Under the pieces are notes generated by a model that saw nothing but the letters and a program-made list of their open reading frames with translations, made no database searches and had not been told where the DNA came from. A stretch of 64,000 nt of DNA from DAOUJW01 sp034422115. Lineage in GTDB: Bacteria > Chloroflexota > Dehalococcoidia > Lucifugimonadales > UBA2985. Each line of letters opens with the position of its first letter. The stretch's first letter is position 1. The stretch is taken from contig DAOUJW010000009.1 of the NCBI GenBank assembly GCA_034422115.1, forward strand, positions 1 to 64,000. The letters are read 5' to 3'. The translations under genes were made by a program, and so were the position numbers. Of this stretch, positions 44,068 to 52,729 are shown in pieces.

Positions 44068-45480
44068 GTGCAGCGCAGGCCCTGGAGAGACGACACGGCG
44101 GTAGGAGGCGGCAACGGGCGCGGCGGAGCGACCCCGGACCTGGCGACAGGTGAGAAGGGCGCCGGAGGCGGAGTCATCGGCGAGACCTTCGCCTCCCTGA
44201 AGTACCGAGACTTCACCTTCCTGTGGCTTGGACAGATAACCCACGCCTTTGCCCTCTGGATAGACCAGATTGCCAAGCCACTGATGATCCTGCACCTGGG
44301 CGGGTCCGCCGATGATCTAGGTCTGATCCTCGTGGCCAGGACTCTACCCGCCGTAGTATTCGGGATGCTGGCGGGCGTTATAGCCGACAACTTCAACCGG
44401 CGCACGGTGCTCGTCCTGACCAAGGTAGTCGTATTCGGGCTGAGCGTGGTCTTCACCGCCCTCATATTCATGGGCATTGTGGAGATGTGGCACATCTTCG
44501 CCTACAACATCGCGCGGGGAATGACCATGGCCTTCGACCAGCCCGCACGCCGCGCCATGATCCCCACGATTGTCCCCTCATACCTGGTGACCAACGCAAT
44601 GGCGTTGAGCACGGGAAGCATGACCGCCATGCGAATCGGCGGAGCTGCAGTGGCCGGCATACTGGTGGCAACCACCGGTTTCGGAGTTACCTACGCCGTA
44701 ATGACCGGCATCTACCTTGTGGCGATTATGTTCACCTGGATGCTGAGGCCCGCCGACCACGAGCGCTCCGGCTACCAGGGCGTGCGTAAGATGGGCGGCG
44801 ACTTCATGGATGGGCTGAGATACGCTTTCAGGGTCCCGGACATAAGGGGCATTCTGATCATTTCTCTTGGGTGGTTCACCTTTGGGATGGCCTTCATGCA
44901 GGTGTTCGCGCCCCTCTTTGCTGCGGATGTCCTGAAGGTCGACCCCAGCGGGACCGGATTCCTGGACGGCCTCACGCGCCTCGTAGCCGGAGGCGGAGGC
45001 GAGGGTGCGGAAGACGGTGTAAAGGGTTCACGGCTGTTTGGCGTAATGATGTCCGTGGCGGCCATAGGAAGCACCGTGGGAGCCCTCGTGCTGGCCAAGA
45101 CCAACCCCTCCAGGCATAGAGGGAAGATAATGCTCATGCTTCTCTTCGCGTTTGGCGTGCTGCTCATCACCTTCTCCGCGTCCACATACGTCCAGTCCAT
45201 ACCGCTGGCGCTGTTCGTAATTATGTTCCTGGGGGTGGGCCAGGCGGGATTCTTCCCGCTGATCAACGCCGTGCTGGTGGAGAAGGCCCACGACACGATG
45301 CGAGGCAGAGTCCTGGGCGTTCTGGCCCTTGACAGGGCAATGACCACTGCCGGAGGGGCCGCGGCCGGCTTCCTCGCGGAAGCGATGGGCGCGCAGATGG
45401 CCCAGATACTCTTCGGCGCGGGGCTTATTATCACCGCCATCCTCATGTCCTTCTCCCCCGCCCTGCGTCGCATACAATAG
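44068..45480 (+). CDS. MFS transporter
   Basis: A 470-residue MFS_3-type protein, paralogous to its neighbours: YRDFTFLWLGQITHAFALWI opens the first helix, GMLAGVIADNFNRRTVLVL is the loop 2-3 signature, and RGMTMAFDQPARRAMIPTIV follows. It has a Gly-rich N-terminal extension like the upstream gene and a polar insertion near the middle (GGGGEGAEDGVKGSRLFG). Starts at GTG 44068, 19 bp after the previous stop. Role in efflux inferred. Confidence 0.85.
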   Translation: MQRRPWRDDTAVGGGNGRGGATPDLATGEKGAGGGVIGETFASLKYRDFTFLWLGQITHAFALWIDQIAKPLMILHLGGSADDLGLILVARTLPAVVFGMLAGVIADNFNRRTVLVLTKVVVFGLSVVFTALIFMGIVEMWHIFAYNIARGMTMAFDQPARRAMIPTIVPSYLVTNAMALSTGSMTAMRIGGAAVAGILVATTGFGVTYAVMTGIYLVAIMFTWMLRPADHERSGYQGVRKMGGDFMDGLRYAFRVPDIRGILIISLGWFTFGMAFMQVFAPLFAADVLKVDPSGTGFLDGLTRLVAGGGGEGAEDGVKGSRLFGVMMSVAAIGSTVGALVLAKTNPSRHRGKIMLMLLFAFGVLLITFSASTYVQSIPLALFVIMFLGVGQAGFFPLINAVLVEKAHDTMRGRVLGVLALDRAMTTAGGAAAGFLAEAMGAQMAQILFGAGLIITAILMSFSPALRRIQ

Positions 45481-46037
45481 CCGGCCCCGCGAACCTCATC
45501 TACTCCCGGGAATTCCATATACGTGTTGGCATTGCCAACTCCGTCGGCCCCCAAAGCCATTTCTCCATTCCTGCGGAGGGAGACCTTTGCATAACTCTAT
45601 CGCCTGCTAAAGGGGGACCCCTTCACTGTCATTCTGAACGGAGCGCAGCGGAGTGAAGAATCTAAGATCTCCGTCAGCAAAGCTACGATGTACTTGATGA
45701 ATGACCTTAGATTCCTCGCTGCGCTCGGAATGACATGAAATGGCATTTGAGTGTGAGTTACGCAACAGCCTCCTCAAGGAGGAAGAGGCTTTAGTCTCAA
45801 CGAAATGGTTGCTCAAAGGTCTCTGGAGGCAGGAATCCAGACATATTTGATTTTGTCCTCTGGACACCTGCCCCCGTATCGGAGTACGGGGCAGGCTCCG
45901 CAGGTGTGGTCTGGTTCTTGGATGGCATCATTTGAGATTAACACCACATCCCGGGAACACTCCTCCAGGGGTTGAATGACGCCCCTTCCCTGAAGTGCTA
46001 TCATCTGTGCCAATGGCTGCACGCTCAGAGATGACCA
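45481..46037. repeat. Repeat-filled gap including MITE copy at 45628-45734
   Basis: A 557-bp non-coding stretch splitting the efflux cluster. 45628-45734 is a 107-bp element with inverted ends GTCATTCTGAACGGAGCG and CGCTGCGCTCGGAATGAC. It is nearly identical to 52542-52648, including the central GTCAGCAAAGCTACGATGTA. It is flanked by an outer inverted pair (ACCTTTGCATAACTC near 45587, GAGTTACGCAACAGCC near 45757) seen also near 2209-2275. 45867-45900 adds a GCCCCCGTATCGGAGTACGG palindrome. Confidence 0.7.
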
Positions 46038-47285
46038 ATGGCTGAACACACCCAGCTTTCCAGACCCAGAACCGCACTCACCAATATGCTCAGCACTCCG
46101 GCCCTGAGATACCGGGGCTTCAGGCTGCTGTGGCTCTCCACGGTCTTCAGCAGCTGGGGGTTCATGGGCGAAATGGTGATCCTGGGCTGGGTGACCCAGG
46201 TCCTGACCGAGGACACCTTCAAAGTCGGCGTGGTGCTGGGCGTGAGAATGGTCCCCTTCTTCCTCCTGGGAGTCCCGGCGGGCGCCGTAGCCGACAGGTT
46301 CGACAGGCGGCGCATGGTGAGCATAGTGAACATCGCCATGGCCGTCCTCATCGCCGCCCTGGGCCTGCTCATCATGCGGGACCTGGTTGGCGTATGGCAC
46401 CTGGCGGCCTTTGGCTTTGCCGGCGGCTGCCTGAGGGCCGTGAACATGCCGGCGCGCCAGAGCCTGGCCTACGACATCGTGGGAGGCGGCAACGTCGTCA
46501 ACGGCATTGCCCTGATGTCTATGGGTATGCGGGTGGGAGCCATCGCCGGCTCGCTTTCGGCGGGGTCACTGATGGACCGCCTTGGCGCAGACGTCGCCTG
46601 CGCGGCCCTGGCCGTCGGCTACGTCCTCTCAGCCAGCACCATCGTGTTCATCCGCGACCGCGGGCAGGCGGCCCCGGTGGATCGGGAGCCCGTGTGGCAG
46701 AACCTCAAGGGGTTCTGGAGCGAGCTGCGACACAACCGCCCTCTGCAGACGCTGGTGGCGCTCTCCGCAATGGCGGAGATCCTGGGGTTCTCCCACCAGG
46801 TGCTGATGCCGACACTGGCCAAGGACATACTTGACGTGGGCGCGGAAGGGCTGGGCGTGATGAACGCCGTGCGCTCCGTGGGCGGCATCCTTGCTATTCT
46901 GCTGCTGTCTGCTATGGGAGACGTGCGGCGCAAGGGAGGTCTCTACCTGGTGGTGCTGCTGCTCTTTGGAGCCTCCCTGGTCTTCCTGGGTTTCGCCGAC
47001 ACCTTCTACGTGGCTATTCTGGCAATCACACTGGTCAACGGCCTGGCGGCGCTGTCGGACATCCTGTCACAGAGCCTTGTCCAGAGCGTGGTGCCCAACG
47101 AGTTCAGGGGCCGCGCGATGGGGTCGTGGACGCTGGCCGTGGGCATGGGGCCGTTGGGCCACGTGCAGATTGGGGCGTTGGCCTCGGCCTTCGGCGTGAC
47201 ATTCGCGCTGGCGACCCACGGCGTGGGGCTGCTCATTCTTGCGGCGGGAAGCCTCGCGCTGTTCCCCAGGCTCAGAAGGCTGTAG
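46038..47285 (+). CDS. MFS transporter (EntS-like)
   Basis: A 415-residue, 12-helix MFS_3 protein without the Gly-rich extension of the two upstream paralogues. FRLLWLSTVFSSWGFMGEMV, GVPAGAVADRFDRRRMVSIV, and GCLRAVNMPARQSLAYDIV are the family motifs, and VPNEFRGRAMGSWTLAVGMG lies near the end. 27 bp before the ABC exporter gene. Substrate not deducible. Confidence 0.87.
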   Translation: MAEHTQLSRPRTALTNMLSTPALRYRGFRLLWLSTVFSSWGFMGEMVILGWVTQVLTEDTFKVGVVLGVRMVPFFLLGVPAGAVADRFDRRRMVSIVNIAMAVLIAALGLLIMRDLVGVWHLAAFGFAGGCLRAVNMPARQSLAYDIVGGGNVVNGIALMSMGMRVGAIAGSLSAGSLMDRLGADVACAALAVGYVLSASTIVFIRDRGQAAPVDREPVWQNLKGFWSELRHNRPLQTLVALSAMAEILGFSHQVLMPTLAKDILDVGAEGLGVMNAVRSVGGILAILLLSAMGDVRRKGGLYLVVLLLFGASLVFLGFADTFYVAILAITLVNGLAALSDILSQSLVQSVVPNEFRGRAMGSWTLAVGMGPLGHVQIGALASAFGVTFALATHGVGLLILAAGSLALFPRLRRL

Positions 47286-47312
47286 GCTGCCGGGAGAGGA
47301 CGACACGGCTGT

Positions 47313-49142
47313 ATGGAGCGTCACAACAGAGAATGGCGGAACAGGGACCCGTCGGAGCCGGCCACGCCCATCACCGTCGTCGGCTTGCGGAGAGTGCTCG
47401 GCTACTTCGGTCCATACAAGGCCAGGTCGGTCTACATACTGGTGTGCATCGCGGTCTCGGCCGTCCTGGGGCTTGTGCCTCCCCTCCTCATCCGCGCCAT
47501 CATAGACGGCGCCATCCCGGACAAAGACCTGTCGCAGCTGAGCCTCCTGTCGATGGGCATGGTCATCGCCGCCCTGCTCTCCGGCTTCATCAGCGTGGCG
47601 CAGAACTACCTGAGCAACCTGATAGGCCAGGGCGTCATGTACGACATGCGCAACCAGCTTTACCGCCACCTCCAGAGTCTTCACCTGGGCTTCTTCATCG
47701 GCGTGCGCTCCGGGGACACCGTCTCCCGCCTCAACAGCGACGTGGCGGGCATCCAGAACGTGGTGACCGGCACTATGGTGAGCATTGTGTCCAACGCCGT
47801 AATCCTGGGGACGACACTGGCGATGATCTTCTACCTGAGCTGGCCTCTTGCCCTCATATCCGTCCTCATCCTGCCTCTGTTCATCGTGCCGACCCGACGG
47901 GTGGGCCGCATCCGGCAGGAGCTGACCCGCGAGACGCAGCAGCAGCGCGCTGACCTGACCCACATCCTCCAGGAGACCCTCAGCGTGGGCGGCTACATCC
48001 TGATGAAGGTGTTCGGCCAGGAGCGAAACGAGAGGGAGCGGTTCCGGGAGAAGAACCAGGAGGTCATGCGATTGCAGGTGCGCCAGGCCCTGGTGGGACG
48101 ATGGTACTTCATGATAATGGGGCTGTTCGGCACCCTGGGCCCGGCGCTGGTGTACTGGATGGGCGGCTGGCTGGTACTGAGGGATGAAATGACGGTGGGG
48201 ACTGTGGTGGCCTTCGTGGCATACCTCAGCAGGCTGTACGGCCCGGCCTCTTCCCTTGCCAGCGTCCACGTGGACGTCACCGCGTCGCTTGCCCTCTTCG
48301 AGCGCATCTTCCAGTACCTGGACATGTCCCCGGAGATAGAGGACTCGCCGGACGCCCGACCCATGCCCCGCGCCCAGGGCCGCGTGGAGTTCCAGAACGT
48401 CTCCTTCCACTACCAGGAGGGGCACCCCGTGCTGGAGGACGTATCCTTCACCATGGAGCCGGGCCAGACCATCGCCCTGGTGGGGCCGAGCGGCGCCGGG
48501 AAGACCACCCTGACCTACCTGCTACCACGCTTCTACGACCCCACCGCGGGCCGCATCCTGATCGACGGCTACGACGTCAGGCACACGACGCTGATGTCGC
48601 TCAGGGAGCAGGTTGGCGTGGTGACCCAGGAGACCTTTGTGTACCACGACACCATGAGCCGCAACCTGCTCTACGCCCGGCCGGACGCCACGCAGGAGGA
48701 GGTGGAGCGCGCCTGCCGGGACGCCCAGCTATACGACGCCATTATCAACATGCCCTGGGGGTTCGACACCATTGTGGGCGAGCGCGGCTACCGGCTGTCC
48801 GGCGGTGAGAGGCAGCGGCTGGCCATTGCCAGGGTGATACTGGAAGACCCCAGGCTCATTGTCCTGGACGAGGCCACTTCATCCCTGGACTCGGTCTCGG
48901 AGCGCCTCATCCAGCAGGCGCTGGAGCCACTACTCAGGGAGCGCACGGCCCTGGTCATCGCCCACCGCCTCTCCACGGTGCTCAACGCAGACCAGATACT
49001 GGTGATGGACAACGGCCGTATCGTAGAGCGCGGCAGCCACCGCGATCTGCTGGCTCTGAACGGCCTCTACACCCGGCTGTACGAGGCGCAGTTCCAGGAC
49101 CAGGAGCTGGAGGCGGATGTCGGGGCTGCCAGGGATCATTAA
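47313..49142 (+). CDS. ABC exporter (fused membrane and ATPase domains)
   Basis: A 609-residue half-transporter: six membrane helices (about 30-330; first YILVCIAVSAVLGLVPPLLI), the characteristic GDTVSRLNSDV coupling region, then the nucleotide-binding domain with Walker A GPSGAGKTTL (about 391), Q-loop region VGVVTQETFVYHD, signature LSGGERQRLAIARV (about 496) and Walker B LIVLDEATSSLDS, with the H-loop in VIAHRLSTV. Works as a homodimer or with another half. Closest in layout to MsbA/LmrA-type lipid or drug exporters. Confidence 0.93.
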   Translation: MERHNREWRNRDPSEPATPITVVGLRRVLGYFGPYKARSVYILVCIAVSAVLGLVPPLLIRAIIDGAIPDKDLSQLSLLSMGMVIAALLSGFISVAQNYLSNLIGQGVMYDMRNQLYRHLQSLHLGFFIGVRSGDTVSRLNSDVAGIQNVVTGTMVSIVSNAVILGTTLAMIFYLSWPLALISVLILPLFIVPTRRVGRIRQELTRETQQQRADLTHILQETLSVGGYILMKVFGQERNERERFREKNQEVMRLQVRQALVGRWYFMIMGLFGTLGPALVYWMGGWLVLRDEMTVGTVVAFVAYLSRLYGPASSLASVHVDVTASLALFERIFQYLDMSPEIEDSPDARPMPRAQGRVEFQNVSFHYQEGHPVLEDVSFTMEPGQTIALVGPSGAGKTTLTYLLPRFYDPTAGRILIDGYDVRHTTLMSLREQVGVVTQETFVYHDTMSRNLLYARPDATQEEVERACRDAQLYDAIINMPWGFDTIVGERGYRLSGGERQRLAIARVILEDPRLIVLDEATSSLDSVSERLIQQALEPLLRERTALVIAHRLSTVLNADQILVMDNGRIVERGSHRDLLALNGLYTRLYEAQFQDQELEADVGAARDH

Positions 49143-49218
49143 GTGGCCTTGGAAGGAGGGTACACGCCCTTTCCCCGGCAAAGTAGTACGCCCAGATTTA
49201 TCCGAAACTACGTTGAGT

Positions 49219-49326
49219 GTCATTCCGAGCGAAGCGAGGAATCTAAGAACGTTACACTCATGACAACGTGGCTTTGCAGACGAAGGCCTCAGATTCTTCA
49301 CTTCGCTGCGCTGCGTTCAGAATGAC
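49219..49326. repeat. MITE-like repeat copy
   Basis: 108 bp with inverted ends GTCATTCCGAGCGAAGCG and CGCTGCGCTGCGTTCAGAAT-GAC, the same family as 45628-45734 but in the opposite orientation (internal GTGGCTTTGCAGACGAAGG in place of GTCAGCAAAGCTACG). It fills most of the 242-bp gap between the ABC exporter and the histidine kinase. Confidence 0.75.
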
Positions 49327-49384
49327 GGTGTCGCGCCTCTTTCGGGATGCCACCTGAGACACTACAGGGACAAGGAAACGCCCC

Positions 49385-50632
49385 CTACCCTCCCGTTGCC
49401 TGGGCCTTGGGCAGCGTGAAGCTGAAGGTGCTCCCCTGCCCCAACACGCTCTCCGCCCAGATGCGGCCGCCGTGGGCCTCCACTATCCCCTTGGCTATGC
49501 TCAGCCCAAGGCCCGCGCCGCCGGACTCCCGCGAGCGTGACCTGTCCGTCCTGTACGACCAGTCGAACAGGCGCGGCAGGTCCTCCTCCAGGATGCCCTC
49601 GCCGGTGTCCACAACCTCCACCTGTACCTCTTCGCCCACGTCCCTTGCCCTTATCTGGATTGTGCCGTCGGCGGGTGTGTGGCGGATGGAGTTCTGCACC
49701 AGGTTGTAGAGGACTCGCTGCACCCTGCGGGTGTCCATGACAACGGGCGTTATCTCGCCGTCCAGGCTGCCCTTCAGACTCAGGTTGTGCACCGCGGCCT
49801 GGGCGGACATGCTCTCAAGCGTATCCGAGATGAGGTCCTGGAGGGACGCCGCCTCCACGTGAAGCTCCAGCACTCCCGCGTCTATCTGTGACAGCTCGAA
49901 CAGGTCGTTGACCAACTGGCCCAGGTTCTCCACCTCCGTCAGAGAGGTGCGCATGTAGCGGCTTATCGTGGCCTGGTCGGTGACCACGCCGTCGTTAATG
50001 CTCTCCAGCATCACCCTGATGGAGGCCAGGGGCGTCCTCAGGTCGTGGGAGACGGCGGAGATGAGCTCGCGGCGCGCCTGCTCAAGCTCCCGCTCCCGGC
50101 CAAAGCTGCTCTGGAGCTTCTCCGTCATTGTGTTGAAGGCCGAAGCCAGCTCGCCGACCTCGTCGCCGGTCTGCACCGACACCCGGGCGTCCAGGTTCCC
50201 GGCGCTCATGCGGCGTGCGCCGTCCCTGAGCTCGCGGATGGAGCGTGCGGTCGGCTCCGAGAGGGCGAAGGCGACGAAGACCGCCATGCCCACGGAGAAG
50301 CCAAGGAGTCCCGCCAGCAGCGCCAGGTCGTGGCCCGACAGGAACATGAGCACGGAGGTGAAGCCCACGTTGACCAGGGCCAGGATGGCGGTGAGCACCG
50401 CCACGAAGAAGAACTTGGAGCGCAGGGAACCCAGCCAGGAGGGAGAGGGCATCCTCGCCGCGCCCAGCCCAAGGAGGACCGTTGCGCCCCCGGAAATCAG
50501 GAGAAAGGAGGCAATTGCCGCCAGGTCCTTCAGCGGAGGAGCCAGCAGCGCGACGGTCAGCAGTACGACCAGAGATGTCATGCCAAGGAGCGTGACCACG
50601 GCCAGGGCCACGCTCCGCGATAAACCGGCCAT
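49385..50632 (-). CDS. Sensor histidine kinase
   Basis: A 415-residue membrane kinase. About four hydrophobic helices lie in the first 120 residues (VALAVVTLLGMTSLVVLLTV, FLLISGGATVLLGLGA, FFFVAVLTAILALVNVGF, LLGFSVGMAVFVAFAL) with almost no periplasmic sensor, so it may sense a membrane signal. A HAMP linker (about 135-190), HisKA with AVSHDLRTPLASIR (about His195) and an HATPase domain (ELVQNSIRHTPAD, VDTGEGI, GAGLGLSIAKGIV) follow. ATG at 50632 is 5 bp after the regulator stop. Partner: the adjacent OmpR-type regulator. Confidence 0.92.
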   Translation of the reverse strand: MAGLSRSVALAVVTLLGMTSLVVLLTVALLAPPLKDLAAIASFLLISGGATVLLGLGAARMPSPSWLGSLRSKFFFVAVLTAILALVNVGFTSVLMFLSGHDLALLAGLLGFSVGMAVFVAFALSEPTARSIRELRDGARRMSAGNLDARVSVQTGDEVGELASAFNTMTEKLQSSFGRERELEQARRELISAVSHDLRTPLASIRVMLESINDGVVTDQATISRYMRTSLTEVENLGQLVNDLFELSQIDAGVLELHVEAASLQDLISDTLESMSAQAAVHNLSLKGSLDGEITPVVMDTRRVQRVLYNLVQNSIRHTPADGTIQIRARDVGEEVQVEVVDTGEGILEEDLPRLFDWSYRTDRSRSRESGGAGLGLSIAKGIVEAHGGRIWAESVLGQGSTFSFTLPKAQATGG

Positions 50633-50637
50633 TGGCG

Positions 50638-51324
50638 TTACTCCTCGAACTTGTAGCCTACGCCCCAGACGGTCTTGATGTACCTGGGCTTGACCGGCTC
50701 CACCTCCACCTTCTCCCTCAGCCGCCGGATGTGGACCGTGACGGTGCTGGAGTCCCCGGCGTAGGAGTAGTCCCACACCTTGTCCATCAGCTGCTCGCGG
50801 GTGAACACCTGCCCGGGGTTGGAGGCCAGGAAGAAGAGGAGATCAAACTCCTTGCCGGTGAGGGACACGTCGCCCGCCTTGGTGGTCACGACGCGGGTCT
50901 GGGGGTTGATTGTAAGGTGATTGAAGCGCAGCGTCCCGCCCGTGGCCTGGGTGGGCCCGGTGGATATCCTGCGGAGGACGGTCTTTACCCTCGCCACCAG
51001 CTCCCGGGGGCTGAAGGGCTTGGTCACGTAGTCGTCTGCGCCAAGCTCCAGGCCCACTATGCGGTCGGTCTCGTCGCCCTTGGCGGTCAGCATTATGATG
51101 GGCACCTGGCTGTCCTTGCGAAGCTGCCGGCACACCTCCAGGCCGTCGACGCCGGGCAGCATCAGGTCCAGCACCACCAGGTCGGGGGCCCACTCCTGGG
51201 CCAGCTTCAGCGCGTCGTTCCCGTTGGCGGCCAGGGATACGTCGTACCCCTCAAGGCTGAGGTATCGCTCCACCACCTCCGTGACGGTAGGCTCATCGTC
51301 AACCACAAGCACTCTCTCCATCAT
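50638..51324 (-). CDS. OmpR/PhoB-family response regulator
   Basis: A 228-residue two-domain regulator. Receiver domain: acidic pair Asp9-Asp10 in VLVVDDEPTV, phospho-acceptor Asp53 in VVLDLMLPGVDG, and Lys in DYVTKPFSPRELVAR. The C-terminal winged helix has LTGKEFDLLFFLASNPGQVF, VHIRRLREKVE and IKTVWGVGYKF. Upstream of, and nearly fused to, its histidine kinase gene. Target genes unknown; the nearby efflux and lipoprotein genes are candidates only by proximity. Confidence 0.95.
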   Translation of the reverse strand: MMERVLVVDDEPTVTEVVERYLSLEGYDVSLAANGNDALKLAQEWAPDLVVLDLMLPGVDGLEVCRQLRKDSQVPIIMLTAKGDETDRIVGLELGADDYVTKPFSPRELVARVKTVLRRISTGPTQATGGTLRFNHLTINPQTRVVTTKAGDVSLTGKEFDLLFFLASNPGQVFTREQLMDKVWDYSYAGDSSTVTVHIRRLREKVEVEPVKPRYIKTVWGVGYKFEE

Positions 51325-51469
51325 TCCCTCCCTTGGCTTCCAGTATACACCCGAATGCTTCCGAATGTTTGGCCCGGTGCAAAATACCGCTTGTGTACAT
51401 AGTACGCCAGTAAGGTTGCGGAGAGGTAAAAAATGTTACAAAAGTCTTAAGACCCAGCGAAAGTCACAA

Positions 51470-51576
51470 GTTATTCCGAACGGAGCGGAGCGAAGTGAGG
51501 AATCTAAGAACGCCGCCTGCAAGGATGTAGTATTGCAGGTCAACCATTTCAGATTCCTCGCTACGCTCGGAATGAC
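51470..51576. repeat. MITE-like repeat copy
   Basis: 107 bp with ends TTATTCCGAACGGAGCGGAG (first base of the GTCATTC motif altered) and CGCTACGCTCGGAATGAC. Fourth member of the family at 45628, 49219 and 52542. It occupies the centre of the 336-bp gap between the response regulator and the DUF192 lipoprotein; the flanks are promoter-like AT-rich DNA (a TAGAAT about ten bases before the lipoprotein ATG). Confidence 0.7.
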
Positions 51577-51660
51577 GGGAAAAAAGAGATGAGAAGGTAA
51601 AGAGAGTCGAGATGAAGGGGACGATAGTCTTTCTCCCGATTCTGCTAGAATACGGCGACC

Positions 51661-52416
51661 ATGACTTGCAAGAGGCGGAACAAGCTGAGAATCCTCGCGA
51701 CAATGAGCCTTTGGCTGGCAATCATAGCCACTGCCTGCGACGTGGACGATGCACTTCAACCACCCGCCGTCATGGTGCCGACTCCAACGGCCACCGCCTT
51801 TGCCCCCCTTCCCGGCTTCACGCCGCCGCCGACCGTCACCCTGGAGCCAGCCGTGACTATGGAACCGACGGTTGTAATGGAGCCGACAATCTCCCTGCAA
51901 CCCACCGTGGTCATGGAGCCGCCCGTCACTACGGAGCCTACCGTCGTCATGGAGCCGGCTTTCACCACGGAGCCCACCGTCGCCCTGCAACCCACCGTAG
52001 ATATGACGGCCAGATTCGCGCCGCCGGACCCGGTCGATGGCGTTGGCGACGTTCAGGAGGCGCTGGTGGGCGGTCAGGTCTTCCGGTTGGAAGTTGCGCG
52101 CACCCCGGCGGAGCGGGCGCGCGGCCTTATGAACCGACCAAGCCTGCCGCGAGACGCGGCCATGCTCTTTGTGTACGAGGAGGAGGCCCACCGCAGCTTC
52201 TGGATGAAGAACACCCTCATCCCCCTGGACATCCTGTACCTGGACTCAGATGGAGTTGTGGTAGACGTGCAGACGATGATGCCGCAGCCGGGTGTCCCCG
52301 ACTCTGAGCTTACCAGATACCCCTCCGCCGCGCCTGCCAGGTACGCCATAGAGATCAACGCGGGCCTGGCCCAGGAGCACGGCATAGAGCCGGGGGCACA
52401 GGTGTTGTTCCGCTAG
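51661..52416 (+). CDS. DUF192 lipoprotein with Pro/Thr/Glu repeats
   Basis: 251 residues. An N-terminal lipoprotein signal (RILATMSLWLAIIATAC, Cys26) anchors it to the outer face of the membrane. Residues about 35-115 are a low-complexity stalk of repeats such as TVVMEPT, ISLQPT and FTTEPT. The C-terminal DUF192 domain (about 135-251) shows FRLEVARTPAERARGLMNRP, MLFVYEEEAHRSFWMKNTLI and GVVVDVQTM. DUF192 function is unknown. Promoter TAGAAT lies about ten bases ahead, so the leader is short. Confidence 0.85.
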   Translation: MTCKRRNKLRILATMSLWLAIIATACDVDDALQPPAVMVPTPTATAFAPLPGFTPPPTVTLEPAVTMEPTVVMEPTISLQPTVVMEPPVTTEPTVVMEPAFTTEPTVALQPTVDMTARFAPPDPVDGVGDVQEALVGGQVFRLEVARTPAERARGLMNRPSLPRDAAMLFVYEEEAHRSFWMKNTLIPLDILYLDSDGVVVDVQTMMPQPGVPDSELTRYPSAAPARYAIEINAGLAQEHGIEPGAQVLFR

Positions 52417-52438
52417 AAGACTCTGACTAATTCAGAAA

Positions 52439-52700
52439 CCCCCATCCCAACCTTCCCCCGCAAGCGGGGGAAGGGGTGTCCTCTCCCCTTCAAGGAAACC
52501 TTTGAGTGACTCCACCTTTGTCCCGGAGGGAGCGCGAAGCTGTCATTCTGAACGTAGCGTAGCGAAGTGAAGAATCTAAAATCTCTGTCAGCAAAGCTAC
52601 GATGTACTTGATGAACGACTTTAGATTCCTCGCTGCGCTCGGAATGACGGTGAAAGGGGCTTTGCTCCAAGTGACGCAAAGGTCTCCTAAAGGGGGAGAG
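52439..52700. repeat. Repeat-filled gap with MITE copy at 52542-52648
   Basis: The 313 bp between the DUF192 gene and the CoA-transferase hold a CCCCGCAAGCGGGGGAAGGG palindrome block (52439-52480, like 40744-40784). After it comes a 107-bp MITE (52542-52648) almost identical to 45628-45734, with an outer pair of AAACCTTTGAGTGACTCC (near 52496) and AAGTGACGCAAAGGTCTCC (near 52668). No gene seen. Confidence 0.72.
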
Positions 52701-52729
52701 TCAGAGAGGGGGTGCATACCCGCGCGGCG

